Assembly (NCBI GenBank): GCA_025964215.1
Contig: JAOPZG010000412.1
Span: 1-11,838 of the forward strand
DNA: 11,838 bases
Direction: 5' to 3'
From: Conexibacter sp.
GTDB taxonomy: Bacteria > Actinomycetota > Thermoleophilia > Solirubrobacterales > Solirubrobacteraceae
Part shown: positions 1 to 7,594 of the stretch, piece after piece
How the letters are laid out: each line of letters opens with the position of its first letter
Numbering within the stretch: the stretch's first letter is position 1
The notes under the pieces: generated by a model
The model's input: only the letters and a program-made list of their open reading frames with translations
What the model was told of the DNA's origin: nothing
Database searches by the model: none
Program-made: the position numbers and the translations under genes

Positions 1-87
1 GAACGACCCGGACCGCGAGCCCCGATCTCCCGCGCCCGGACCAGGCCGCGCGCCCGACCAACGCCGCGAGCTGCGGGCCACATGCGC

Positions 88-657
88 TCACACCGCCGCG
101 ATCTCCACCCGCAGCCGCTCGATCATCACGTCCAACCTCCGCGACACGTCGATCGGCTCCACCCGCAGCGCCTCGGCGACCTCCACCACCGGCGTCCCGT
201 CCACGACCATCGCGAGGATCGGCAGGTCCTCCGGATCCACCCGCGCGCCCGCGGCCTCGAGCAGCTCGCGCGGCACGGGCGGCAGCACGCGATCCCCGCG
301 CGCGACGGCGCGCAGAGCATCGAACAGCTCCGGTGCCGGCGCGCTCTTGTTCAGCACCCCGTCGGCGCCCGCCAAGATCGCCGGGACGACCATCGTGCCG
401 TCCGCGTAGGCGGAGTACAACAGGACCGCGGGCGCCGGGACCGAGCGCTTCAGCCGGCGGCAGAGCTTCAAGCCATCAGCCCCGGGCAAGTGATAGTCCA
501 ACAGCACGACGTCCGGCTTGGTGCGGTTGAGCGTCGGGATCAGGTCCTCCTCCGAGGACGCGGTGCCGAGCGGGATGATGCCGGGCTCGGCGCGGAGCAC
601 GGCGGTCAGCCCGGCGCGCATGGCGGGGTGGTCGTCGACGATGAGCAGGCGGATCAT
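88..657 (-). CDS. NarL/LuxR-type two-component response regulator with divergent HTH
   Basis: This is the cytoplasmic response regulator partner of the kinase just upstream, 189 aa. The receiver domain covers about residues 1-120: acidic pair D8-D9, phospho-acceptor D54 in LLDYHLPG, S82 on the fourth strand and K104 in LNKS. The C-terminal part (about 139-183) aligns with a LuxR/GerE helix-turn-helix (ILAMVVDGTPVVEVAEALRV), but it lacks the usual LT-x-RE opening and its recognition helix is unusual. DNA binding is therefore likely but not certain. The ATG overlaps the kinase stop as ATGA, and GGAGG lies 6 nt upstream, which fixes the start and implies translational coupling. The same frame stays open far upstream inside the kinase gene, but that part is arginine-rich shadow sequence. 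Target genes are unknown; the neighbouring exporters are possible targets. Confidence 0.9.
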   Translation of the reverse strand: MIRLLIVDDHPAMRAGLTAVLRAEPGIIPLGTASSEEDLIPTLNRTKPDVVLLDYHLPGADGLKLCRRLKRSVPAPAVLLYSAYADGTMVVPAILAGADGVLNKSAPAPELFDALRAVARGDRVLPPVPRELLEAAGARVDPEDLPILAMVVDGTPVVEVAEALRVEPIDVSRRLDVMIERLRVEIAAV

Positions 658-1844
658 GGGGAACCTCCGGGGTGGGGGAGCGCGAGGGCGACGGCGGTGC
701 CGCGTCCTCCGGGGCCGGGACCGATGTGGAGCTCTGCGCCGATCGTCTCCGCGCGGCCGCGCATCGAGCGCAGGCCGTGGCCGCCCGGGCGCGGCTCGGC
801 GGGCATGCCGACGCCGTCGTCGGCGATCGTGAGCGTGACGGCGCCCGCCGCGCTGCCGGCGAGCGTGACGGAGATCGACTGGCAGCCGGCGTGGCGGACC
901 GCGTTGGTCAGCGCCTCCGCGGCGATCCGGTAGGTGTGGGCGGCGACCAGCGGCGGCAGGACGGGCAGGCGGCCGACGACGTCGATTCGCGCCACGCCGG
1001 TCCGCGAGAGCTCGGCCGCGCGCTCGCGCAGCAGCTCGTCGACCGGCCGGCCGTCGAGCGGCGTGCGCAGCTCCGCGACGCTCGTCTCCATGTCGGAGGT
1101 GGCGGCGCGCAGCTCGCCGATCGCGCCGTCGACGAGCAGCCGCCCCTGCTCGCTCGCGACCGCGCCGTCGAGCGCGGTGAGCATCAGGTGCGCGGCGTGG
1201 ACGCGCTGCTTGGCGGAGTCGTGGAGCTCCCACGCGATCCGCTGGCGCTCGGCCTGGAGCGCCAGCCGCTCGGACTGCCCGCGCGCCGCGCGCAGCCGCT
1301 CCAGCAGCAGGCTCGAGTACGCGAGCGTCGTCGTCACGATCACGGGGACGAAGAGGTGCGTCGCCAGCGTCTCCAACCTGATGGTGTTGGTCAGCGTGTC
1401 GTCCGGGAGCTTCTCGGTGAGCAGCGCGACGACGCCGTAGGCGAGCGAGAACGACAGGCCCCACGCGACCGCCTTGCGCCACGGCAGCGAGGTCGCCGGC
1501 AGCACGAGCGTCGTCAGCGCGAACGTGTAGAACGGGCTGCGCCAGTCGCCGCCGGCGAGCACGAGCGCGAAGGCGGCGCACGCGTCGAGCGCCCAGATCG
1601 CCGGCGCCCAGCGCGCGTCCTGGGTCCGGCCCAGCAGCAGCAGGCTCAGCGGCGTCCAGGCCAGCGTGAGGAGCGCCAGCAGCGGGTCGTGGTGGGTGAC
1701 GCGATGGGCGAGCAGCAGCGCGATCGCCAGCACCGCGCCGAGCAGCCGCGTCATCGTCAGCAGCGCGAACCAGCGCTGCGAGCCGCGCAGGGCCGGAAGG
1801 GTCCTGCGGTCGCGCTCGCGTGCGGATCGCCTGCCGGTGCTCAC
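654..1844 (-). CDS. NarL-type sensor histidine kinase, six predicted TM helices
   Basis: A membrane sensor kinase of 396 aa that should phosphorylate the overlapping response regulator. Residues 30-180 form about six hydrophobic segments with short loops, so the signal is probably sensed in or near the membrane; there is no large extracellular domain. The HisKA_3 dimerisation region contains H208 in RIAWELHDS. The HATPase domain follows: N box E310ALTNAV, G1 box D342DGVGMP and G2 box GGHGLRSMRGRA at 354-365. The usual glycine-rich residues after the HDS motif are replaced by AKQR, a small deviation. The GTG start is supported by GGGAGGG about 8 nt upstream; the next in-frame Met (residue 31) would remove part of the first helix. 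The stop overlaps the regulator start by 4 nt. The ligand is unknown. Confidence 0.92.
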   Translation of the reverse strand: MSTGRRSARERDRRTLPALRGSQRWFALLTMTRLLGAVLAIALLLAHRVTHHDPLLALLTLAWTPLSLLLLGRTQDARWAPAIWALDACAAFALVLAGGDWRSPFYTFALTTLVLPATSLPWRKAVAWGLSFSLAYGVVALLTEKLPDDTLTNTIRLETLATHLFVPVIVTTTLAYSSLLLERLRAARGQSERLALQAERQRIAWELHDSAKQRVHAAHLMLTALDGAVASEQGRLLVDGAIGELRAATSDMETSVAELRTPLDGRPVDELLRERAAELSRTGVARIDVVGRLPVLPPLVAAHTYRIAAEALTNAVRHAGCQSISVTLAGSAAGAVTLTIADDGVGMPAEPRPGGHGLRSMRGRAETIGAELHIGPGPGGRGTAVALALPHPGGSP

Positions 1845-1888
1845 GCGCCCGACCCTCCCACGTTCACCTCAAGGCTTCATGAACGGCG

Positions 1889-2689
1889 TCAGAGGCTCGT
1901 CACGGAGATCTCGACCTCGTCGCCCCAGAACGAGACGAGCCCGAGCACCGGCGTGCACTCCGGGTAGGGCGTCTCGTAGCTCCAGGCGGCGTCGGTCAGG
2001 ATCGTGCCGTCGGCGAGCTCCACGTTCCAGTAGGTCGCCGTCCCCTTGTACGGGCACCAGGACGTCGTGTCGGTCGGGCCGTGCAGGCGGACCTTGACGT
2101 CCTTGCGCGGGACGTAGAAGCGGTTGGGCAGCGCGGTCTCGGCGAGCAGCAGCGGGCGCTCGGAGGCGGCGATGAGCTCGCCGGTCGCCTTCGCCTTGAC
2201 CTCGACGCGCCGCGCGCTGCGGCGGATGTCGACGCGGTGGTAGGGATCCGGGAAGGCCTGGCCCTGGAGCTCCTCGTCCTCGTCCCACCAGCGGCTGAGG
2301 CGGTCCATGTAGACGCCCGCGTAGCCCTTCAGCCACGACGCCGCGGGGAGCGGGTCGTCGTAGACCCACAGCGCGTCCTCGGCGACGCCGTCGTCGACCG
2401 TGATCGTCCGGTAGCTCGCGTCGCCCTTGAACGGGCAGTGCGTGGAGAGGTCGGTGCGCTCCAGCGTCCCGGGCGCGACGTCGTCGATCGGGACGTAGAG
2501 CGCGAGCTTCAGCCCCGTCTCGTGCAGGAGGAACGCGCCCTCGGTGTCGATGACGACCTGGCCGCCGAGCTCGGCGCGGATCCGGCGTCCGAGCGGCGTG
2601 GCGAGCAGCTTGTGCTGCGGGCCGTCGAGCGTGTAGTTCGCCGGACCGGGCTGGCCGGAGAGCGGACCGGGCGGCTGCGTGAGGCTCAT
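1889..2689 (-). CDS. Tandem DUF427 domain protein
   Basis: A soluble protein of 266 aa built from two DUF427 repeats. The first repeat, about residues 35-130, holds CPFKGDASY at 85-93 and LWVYDDPLP at 107-115. The second, about 155-262, holds CPYKGTATYW at 212-221 and AWSYETPYPE at 235-244. The paired C-P-F/Y-K-G and W-x-Y-x-x-P motifs are the hallmarks of this family, whose biochemical role is not known to me. No signal peptide or membrane segment is seen. The gene follows merR by 28 nt and precedes the sensor kinase by 44 nt, all in the same direction, so read-through from the MFS-merR unit is plausible. No convincing Shine-Dalgarno precedes the ATG. A weak TACTGT box lies 8 nt upstream, so a short-leader transcript of its own is also possible. 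Confidence 0.88.
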   Translation of the reverse strand: MSLTQPPGPLSGQPGPANYTLDGPQHKLLATPLGRRIRAELGGQVVIDTEGAFLLHETGLKLALYVPIDDVAPGTLERTDLSTHCPFKGDASYRTITVDDGVAEDALWVYDDPLPAASWLKGYAGVYMDRLSRWWDEDEELQGQAFPDPYHRVDIRRSARRVEVKAKATGELIAASERPLLLAETALPNRFYVPRKDVKVRLHGPTDTTSWCPYKGTATYWNVELADGTILTDAAWSYETPYPECTPVLGLVSFWGDEVEISVTSL

Positions 2690-2717
2690 GTCCCAGGACA
2701 GTAGTGCGGTGCTCGTC

Positions 2718-3164
2718 CTATGAGAGCTCGTCGAGCCGCGCGCGCAGGCTGCGCTCGCGCTCCTTGAGCTCGCGCTCGAGCTTCGCGATCTCCGCCTTGC
2801 GTGCGGCGAGCAGGCCGAGCTGGCGCTCGACGTGGCCGAGGGCCTGGTCGAGGATCTCGCGGCGGCGCCCGTCGTCCGGGTTGCCGTGGTGCCACTCCGC
2901 GCGCAGGACGCCGCGCGCCTCCTCGACCTCGAGCAGCTCCTTGAGGTCGTCGAGCGTGATGCCGAGCAGCGCCTTCAGCCGCAGCGCCGCGCGCAGGCGC
3001 TCGACGTCGGCGTCGGCGTAGAGGCGGTGCTGGCCCGCCGCGCGATCGCCCCCACCGGTGAGCAGCCCGATCTCCTCGTAGTAGCGGATCGTCCGCGTGG
3101 TCGTGCCGACGAGCTTGGCGACCTCGCCGATCCGCAGCTCGCCGGTGGCCGTCGCGGCGCTCAT
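2718..3164 (-). CDS. MerR-family transcriptional regulator
   Basis: A DNA-binding regulator of 148 aa. The N-terminal winged helix-turn-helix begins at RIGEVAKLVG (11-20), followed by TTTRTIRYYEEIGLL (21-35) and the wing with HRLY at 46-49. Residues 50-90 complete the MerR DNA-binding domain, and 100-146 form a long charged dimerisation coiled coil (ILDQALGHVERQ ... RARLDEL). I see no metal-binding cysteines at all, so it is not a classical heavy-metal sensor; a small hydrophobic ligand is more likely. The ATG overlaps the stop of the MFS exporter gene as ATGA, with no clear Shine-Dalgarno, so translation is probably coupled to the exporter. The context suggests it controls its own operon. 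The upstream promoter has a 17-bp spacer rather than the 19-20 bp usual at MerR-activated promoters. Confidence 0.92.
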   Translation of the reverse strand: MSAATATGELRIGEVAKLVGTTTRTIRYYEEIGLLTGGGDRAAGQHRLYADADVERLRAALRLKALLGITLDDLKELLEVEEARGVLRAEWHHGNPDDGRRREILDQALGHVERQLGLLAARKAEIAKLERELKERERSLRARLDELS

Positions 3165-4663
3165 GCGGGGACCCGGGCGGCGTCCGCGACGGCCTGCTTC
3201 TCGCGGGACGGGCGCAGCAGCGAGACGCCGGCGCCGAGGACCGCGGTCGCCGCCAGCACCCAGAGCGCGACGTGCATGTTGTGGATGAACGGGCGCAGCG
3301 CGGCGTCCGAGAGGCCGGAGCTGACGCCGGAGAAGATCGACAGCAGGACCTTGGTCGGCACCGCCGCGGTGACGATCGCCAGCACGAACGCGATCGACAG
3401 GACCGAGCCCGTGTTCTGGAGCATCATCCGCGTGCCGCCCGCGATCCCGCGGCGGTGGACCGGGACCGAGCCCATCATCGCCGCGGTGTTCGGCGAGTTG
3501 AACATGCCCGAGCCGAGGCCGTTGACCAGCAGCCACGTCGCGGCCCACCAGTACGAGGACCCCGTGCCGAGCGTCGTCATCCCGATCAGGCCGGCGGCGC
3601 TGACGACCATCCCGATCGCGGCGAGCGCGCGGGCGCCGTGCCTGTCGGCGTAGGCGCCGGCCAGCGGCGAGGAGATCAGCATCCCGAGCGCGAGCGGCGC
3701 GAGCTTGACGCCGGCCAGGATCGGGTCGTCGCCGAGCGCGCCCTGGAAGTACAGGACGAAGACGAAGGTCAGCGCGAAGCGCGAGAGGCCGGCGAGGAAC
3801 GCGGCGCCGGTAGCGGCCGCGAAGCCGCGGTCGGCGAAGAGCGTGAGGTCGAGCATCGGCGACGGCGCGCGGCGCTCGATCACCAGGAAGGCGGGGAGCA
3901 GGACGACGGCGAGGATCAGCGCGACGATCGTGTGCGCGTCGTTCCAGCCGACGATGCCGCCGCGCGAGATGCCGTAGGTCAGGCCCGTGAGCCCGATCAC
4001 GAAGGTGACGGTTCCCCACCAGTCGAAGCGGTGGTCGGCCTCGGGGCGGACGAGCTCGCGCAGGACGGTCGCGGCCCACAGCGAGCCGAGGATCCCGAAC
4101 GGCACGTTGAACCAGAAGACCCAGTGCCAGGAGATCTCGACGAGCGCGCCGCCGAGCACCGGGCCGAGCACGAGGCCGATGCCCGCGACCATCACGTTGG
4201 TGCCCATCGCCACGCCGAGCTGCTCGCGCGGGAACGCGTCGGTGACGAGGGCGCTCGCGTTCGCGAAGAGCAGCGCGCCGCCGATGCCCTGCACGATCCG
4301 CCAGATGATGAGGTCCGTGCCGCCGCCGGCGAAGCCGGCGCCGAGCGAGGCGAGCGTGAAGACGACGAAGCCGGCGACGAACGCACGCTTGCGGCCGAAG
4401 AGGTCGCTGAGGCGGCCGAAGGTCAGCACGAGCACCGTCGAGGCGATCATGAACGCGAGGATCACCCAGACGAGCGTGAGCAGCCCGACCCCGAGGGCCT
4501 TCTCGAGGTCGGGCAGCGCGATGACGAGCGTGCCGGAGTTGACCGTCGCCAGGAGCATCCCGAGCGACGTGCAGCTGAGCGCCCACCACTTGTAGTGCGG
4601 GTGGTCGGCGTCGACGCCGAGGCGCCGGCGGCCGGTGGTCGTCGTCATCGGTTCAGCCGTCAT
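3161..4663 (-). CDS. DHA2/EmrB-QacA-type MFS efflux transporter
   Basis: An inner-membrane proton-coupled exporter of 500 aa, the usual length for 14-helix drug:H+ antiporters. Family motifs are clear: motif D1 around N42-SGTLVIALPDL, motif A G83RLSDLFGRKR between helices 2 and 3, motif B R122IVQGIGGA in helix 4, and the antiporter motif C GIGLVLGPVLGG at 161-172. The tail after the last helix is short and polar. Substrates cannot be read from the sequence; members export drugs, dyes or secondary metabolites. The start at 4663 is chosen because a good -10 box lies 8 nt upstream. A second ATG at 4648 is possible, and neither has a Shine-Dalgarno. Its stop overlaps merR, so the pair is one operon. 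It lies 39 nt after the MMPL transporter gene but has its own promoter. Confidence 0.93.
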   Translation of the reverse strand: MTAEPMTTTTGRRRLGVDADHPHYKWWALSCTSLGMLLATVNSGTLVIALPDLEKALGVGLLTLVWVILAFMIASTVLVLTFGRLSDLFGRKRAFVAGFVVFTLASLGAGFAGGGTDLIIWRIVQGIGGALLFANASALVTDAFPREQLGVAMGTNVMVAGIGLVLGPVLGGALVEISWHWVFWFNVPFGILGSLWAATVLRELVRPEADHRFDWWGTVTFVIGLTGLTYGISRGGIVGWNDAHTIVALILAVVLLPAFLVIERRAPSPMLDLTLFADRGFAAATGAAFLAGLSRFALTFVFVLYFQGALGDDPILAGVKLAPLALGMLISSPLAGAYADRHGARALAAIGMVVSAAGLIGMTTLGTGSSYWWAATWLLVNGLGSGMFNSPNTAAMMGSVPVHRRGIAGGTRMMLQNTGSVLSIAFVLAIVTAAVPTKVLLSIFSGVSSGLSDAALRPFIHNMHVALWVLAATAVLGAGVSLLRPSREKQAVADAARVPA

Positions 4664-4671
4664 CCCGGTCG

Positions 4672-4700
4672 ATGATAGCCAAACCTCTTTCTTACGTGAA
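4672..4700 (-). promoter_or_regulatory. Promoter of the MFS-merR operon, near-leaderless
   Basis: Reading leftward, a -35 box TTCACG (plus-strand 4695-4700) and a -10 box TATCAT (4672-4677, 5 of 6 to consensus) are separated by exactly 17 bp. The -10 ends 8 nt before the ATG at 4663, so transcription should begin 2-3 nt before or at the start codon and the mRNA would lack a ribosome-binding site. The site sits in an unusually AT-rich patch between the MMPL stop and the MFS start. No clear MerR dyad is visible between the boxes. Confidence 0.55.
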
Positions 4701-4702
4701 CG

Positions 4703-6847
4703 TCAGCTTCGCGCGGGCTCCGGCGTCGCCGGCCCCTCGATCGAGAGGCGCGGCAGGCGCCGCTCCAGCGCCTTCGGCATCCACCAGCTCGCGCGGCCGA
4801 AGAGGTGCATGAGCGCCGGGACGAGGATCAGCCGGATCACGAACGCGTCGAAGAGGACCGCCGAGGCGAGCCCGACCCCGAAGAGCTTGATCGTGCGGTC
4901 GTCGCCAAGGATGAAGGAGCCGAAGACCGAGATCATGATGATGGCCGCGGCCATGACGACCTTGCCGGTCAGGGCCAGGCCGTGGCGGACCGCGAAGCTC
5001 GCGTCGTGCGTGTGCTCCCACTCCTCGTGCATCCGCGTCACGAGGAAGACCTCGTAGTCCATGGACAACCCGAAGATGATGGCGAACAGCATCACGGGGA
5101 GGAACGGCTCGATGGGGCTCGTCGTCTCCACCCCGATCAGGGAGGCGAGGTGGCCGTCCTGGAAGATGAAGGTGATCACGCCCAGGGCCGCGCCGATCGA
5201 CAGCAGGTTGAGCACGGCCGCCTTGGCCGGGATCAGGATCGAGCGGAAGACGATCGCCAGCAGCAGCAGCGACAGGCCGATGACGACGCCGATGAAGAGC
5301 GGCAGCTTGGACGAGAGCACGTCGCCGAAGTCCACGGTCGAGGCGGTCGCGCCGCCGATCGAGACGGCGGCGAGCGCGGTCCCGCCGCCGGTGACCGACG
5401 GCACGACGTGGTCGCGCAGGTTCGACAGCAGGTCCTTGGTCGCGGCGTCCTGCGGCTTGCTCGTGGGGATGACGCTCAGCGTCGCGGCGTCGCCCTTCTC
5501 GTTGAGGACGGGCCGGCTGACGGCGGCGACGCCCTTGGTGGAGGCGAGCGCGTCGTGGAGCTTGGTCAGCTCCGCCTCGCCGCCGCTGCCCTCGACGTCG
5601 GCGGCGACCAGCAGCGGGCCGTTGAAGCCCGGGCCGAAGCCGGCCGAGAGCAGGTCATAGGCCTTGCGCGTCGTCTTCGCCGGGCCGTCGTTGCCGGCGT
5701 CGCCGCTGCCCAGGCGCATGCCGGTGATGGGGGAGGCCACGAGCAGCAGGATCACGAGCGCGCCGGCGGCGAAGGCGCCGGGGCGGCGCTCGACGAGCGC
5801 GCTCCAGCGGCCCCAGCCGCGCGGCTCGGCGTTCGGGTCCGGATCGGCCGGGACCTTCACGCGGCGGCCCCAGAAGCCGAGCATCGCGGGCAGCAGCGTG
5901 AGCGAGCTGAGCATCGTCAGCGCGACCGCGGCGGCCGACGCGACGGCCGGGCCGTTGAGGAACGAGACGCCGAGCAGCAGCATGCCGAGCAGGGCGATGA
6001 CGACGGTCGTGCCGGCGAAGAGGACGGAGCGGCCCGCGGTGTCCATGGCGGTGAGCGTCGCCTCGCGGACCTCAGAGCCGGAGGCGCGTTCGGTCCGGAA
6101 GCGGCTGATGACGAGCAGCGCGTAGTCGATCCCGACACCGAGCGCGATCATCACCGCCAGCGTGGGGGCGAAGTCGGCGACCGAGAACGCGCCGGTCGCG
6201 GCGTAGACGAGGCCCATGGCGGCGCCGATCGCGGCGAACGCCGAGAGCAGGGGCATGGCCATGGCCGTGAACGAGCCGAGCACGAGGATCAGGACGACGA
6301 TCGCCACGGCGATTCCGATCAGCTCGCCGGCGCCGGCCTCGGACTGCTGGGCGCGCTGGATCGCCTGGCCGCCGAGCTCGACCTCGAGCCCGCCGGTGGC
6401 GCCGGCGCGCGCCGTGCTCACGACCTTCTCGACCTGCGCCTTGTCGAGGTCCACCGCCTGCTTGTCGAACAGGAGCGAGGCGTAGGCGGTCTTGCCGTCC
6501 TTGCTGATGGTGGCCTTCGCGTTCTTGTAGGGGCTGGTCACGCCGGCGACCGACGGCAGCTTGGTGACGCGGTCGACGACGGCCGCGACCCGGGCCTGCT
6601 GGCCCGGGTCCTTCAGGGAGCCGCTCTGGACGTGGAACACGATCTGGCTCGTGTCACCCGCCTGCTGGGGGAAGCGGTCGCGGAGGAGGTCGAGGGCACG
6701 CTGGGACTCGGTCCCGGGGAGCGTGAAGTTGTTGACGTAGCCGGTGCCGGCGGCGGCGGCGAGCCCGCCGGCGGCGACGATCAGGCCGACCCAGAGGGCG
6801 ACGATCAGGCGGCGGCGGTCGTGGGAGAAGGCGGCGAGGCGGCGCAT
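4703..6847 (-). CDS. MMPL-family (RND superfamily) membrane transporter
   Basis: A polytopic inner-membrane exporter of 714 aa made of two similar halves. Each half has one helix (about 13-33 and 358-376), a periplasmic loop domain (36-170 and 377-510) and a bundle of about five helices (174-320 and 514-685). The proton-relay Asp-Tyr pairs known in MmpL3-like proteins are present in both halves: D241-Y242 in GIDYALLVISRFR and D597-Y598 in GLSMDYEVFLVTRM. Members export lipids, siderophores or drugs; the substrate is not readable here. The start at MRRLAAFSHD is chosen because it gives the normal short cytoplasmic N-terminus before helix 1. The open frame reaches 53 codons further into the operator region, where the sequence is not protein-like. 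It is divergent from a TetR gene, its probable repressor. Confidence 0.93.
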   Translation of the reverse strand: MRRLAAFSHDRRRLIVALWVGLIVAAGGLAAAAGTGYVNNFTLPGTESQRALDLLRDRFPQQAGDTSQIVFHVQSGSLKDPGQQARVAAVVDRVTKLPSVAGVTSPYKNAKATISKDGKTAYASLLFDKQAVDLDKAQVEKVVSTARAGATGGLEVELGGQAIQRAQQSEAGAGELIGIAVAIVVLILVLGSFTAMAMPLLSAFAAIGAAMGLVYAATGAFSVADFAPTLAVMIALGVGIDYALLVISRFRTERASGSEVREATLTAMDTAGRSVLFAGTTVVIALLGMLLLGVSFLNGPAVASAAAVALTMLSSLTLLPAMLGFWGRRVKVPADPDPNAEPRGWGRWSALVERRPGAFAAGALVILLLVASPITGMRLGSGDAGNDGPAKTTRKAYDLLSAGFGPGFNGPLLVAADVEGSGGEAELTKLHDALASTKGVAAVSRPVLNEKGDAATLSVIPTSKPQDAATKDLLSNLRDHVVPSVTGGGTALAAVSIGGATASTVDFGDVLSSKLPLFIGVVIGLSLLLLAIVFRSILIPAKAAVLNLLSIGAALGVITFIFQDGHLASLIGVETTSPIEPFLPVMLFAIIFGLSMDYEVFLVTRMHEEWEHTHDASFAVRHGLALTGKVVMAAAIIMISVFGSFILGDDRTIKLFGVGLASAVLFDAFVIRLILVPALMHLFGRASWWMPKALERRLPRLSIEGPATPEPARS

Positions 6848-6962
6848 GGCCCGGCACGTTGACACACCCGACGCAGAAATGCAATGAATGCAGAAATGCG
6901 CGATGTGCATATCGACACATGGTGCAAGTCTGCATCGGGAGCCGGTACGATGGCCGTTACCT
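6848..6962. promoter_or_regulatory. Divergent MMPL/TetR intergenic region with four 17-bp-spaced operator-like repeats
   Basis: This gap is clearly less GC-rich than its surroundings. It holds four 12-bp motifs of the form TGCA-N4-TGCA at an exact 17-bp period: CGCAGAAATGCA (6872-6883), TGCAGAAATGCG (6889-6900), TGCATATCGACA (6906-6917) and TGCAAGTCTGCA (6923-6934). The decamer GCAGAAATGC is repeated exactly at 6873 and 6890. An imperfect 14-bp palindrome, CGATGTGCATATCG, sits at 6901-6914. On the plus strand a perfect -35 TTGACA lies at 6859-6864 but has no good -10 at 17 bp; TACGAT at 6946-6951, 11 nt before the tetR ATG, is an alternative -10. Neither flanking gene has a Shine-Dalgarno. 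The array is the obvious binding region for the TetR protein. Confidence 0.6.
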
Positions 6963-7586
6963 ATGGGACTCCGGGAGCGCAAGAAGGAGCAGACGCGGCG
7001 CAGCATCGAGGACGCCGCGTTCCGGCTCTTCGAGGAGCGCGGCTACCAGGCGACCACGGTCGCCGACATCGCCGAGGCTGCCGACATCGCGCCGCGCACG
7101 TTCTTCGCCTACTTCCCGTCGAAGGAGGCCGTGGTCTTCGGCGACTTCGAGGAGAACTTCGCCGGGCTGGCGACGCGGCTGCGCGAGCGCCCCGAGGGCG
7201 AGAACACGTTCGAGGGGCTGCGGGCGTGGATCGGCGAGCTGATCGACTCCGACCGCACGGTCGACGACCACGAGGCCGTCCGGCGCCGGCTGGTCTGCGA
7301 CAACGAGGGCCTCGCCTCGCACGAGCGCCACATCATGGGGTACTTCGAGCGGCTGATCGCCGAGAGCGTCGCGGTCGACCTCGGCGACGCGCCGACCGAC
7401 CTGCAACCGCGCCTGATCGCCGCGGCCGCGACCGCCGCGCTGATGGCGATGCAGCCCGACAAGGACGACAAGGACCACAAGAAGGGGCGCCCGGACGCCG
7501 AGTCGCTGGCGCAGCTCGACGACGCGTTCGCGTTCCTGCGCGGCGGGATCGCGGCCTTGCAGGAGCGGCGCGCCGCGACGAGCTGA
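6963..7586 (+). CDS. TetR-family transcriptional regulator
   Basis: A 207-aa repressor-type protein. The N-terminal TetR helix-turn-helix is clear: RRSIEDAAFRLFEERGYQ (residues 12-29), then TTVADIAEAADIAPRTFFAY, ending in the family's F-x-Y-F-x-x-K-E signature (FFAYFPSKEAV). The remainder, about 55-205, is the helical ligand-binding and dimerisation part, which diverges between members; the lysine- and aspartate-rich stretch PDKDDKDHKK near 161-170 is an odd polar insert. The ATG at 6963 is chosen because it leaves the usual short arm (MGLRERKKEQ) before helix 1; the frame is open back to 6888, through the repeat array. It is divergent from the MMPL transporter gene, the usual arrangement of a TetR repressor that controls both itself and its exporter. 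No Shine-Dalgarno is seen. Confidence 0.93.
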   Translation: MGLRERKKEQTRRSIEDAAFRLFEERGYQATTVADIAEAADIAPRTFFAYFPSKEAVVFGDFEENFAGLATRLRERPEGENTFEGLRAWIGELIDSDRTVDDHEAVRRRLVCDNEGLASHERHIMGYFERLIAESVAVDLGDAPTDLQPRLIAAAATAALMAMQPDKDDKDHKKGRPDAESLAQLDDAFAFLRGGIAALQERRAATS

Positions 7587-7594
7587 GCGCGGCG

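Noticed and set aside
31..52. GC-rich imperfect inverted repeat after the response-regulator gene as a terminator
   Set aside because: Arms match over only about five bases before mismatches and there is no U-tract; such sequences are frequent at this base composition.
1..87. Possible small or partial gene at the left edge (an ATG at about 82 on the minus strand just after the response-regulator stop gives an open frame to the edge)
   Set aside because: The translated 27 residues are Arg/Gly/Ala-rich with no recognisable start of a domain, and no Shine-Dalgarno precedes it; too little sequence to call.
672..1967. Open frame of 431 codons opposite the sensor kinase
   Set aside because: Charged, repetitive product with no motif; it runs across the kinase start and into the next gene.
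3272..4675. Open frame of 467 codons opposite the MFS exporter
   Set aside because: Low-complexity charged product, antisense to a well-supported 14-helix transporter.
4805..6862. Long open frame (685 codons) on the plus strand opposite the MMPL transporter
   Set aside because: Its product is almost only Arg, Asp, Glu, Gly and Ala with no domain or hydrophobic pattern; this is the typical antisense shadow of a high-GC gene, and the minus-strand frame is a clear transporter.
6859..6887. tetR promoter built on the perfect TTGACA at 6859
   Set aside because: No acceptable -10 box lies 16-18 bp downstream (CAATGA or AATGAA at best), so the perfect -35 alone is not enough for a separate promoter call.
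6848..7006. N-terminal extension of the MMPL protein by 53 residues
   Set aside because: It would be encoded across the operator repeats and the tetR start, is rich in Cys and His by chance, and the normal family N-terminus begins at MRRLAAFSHD.
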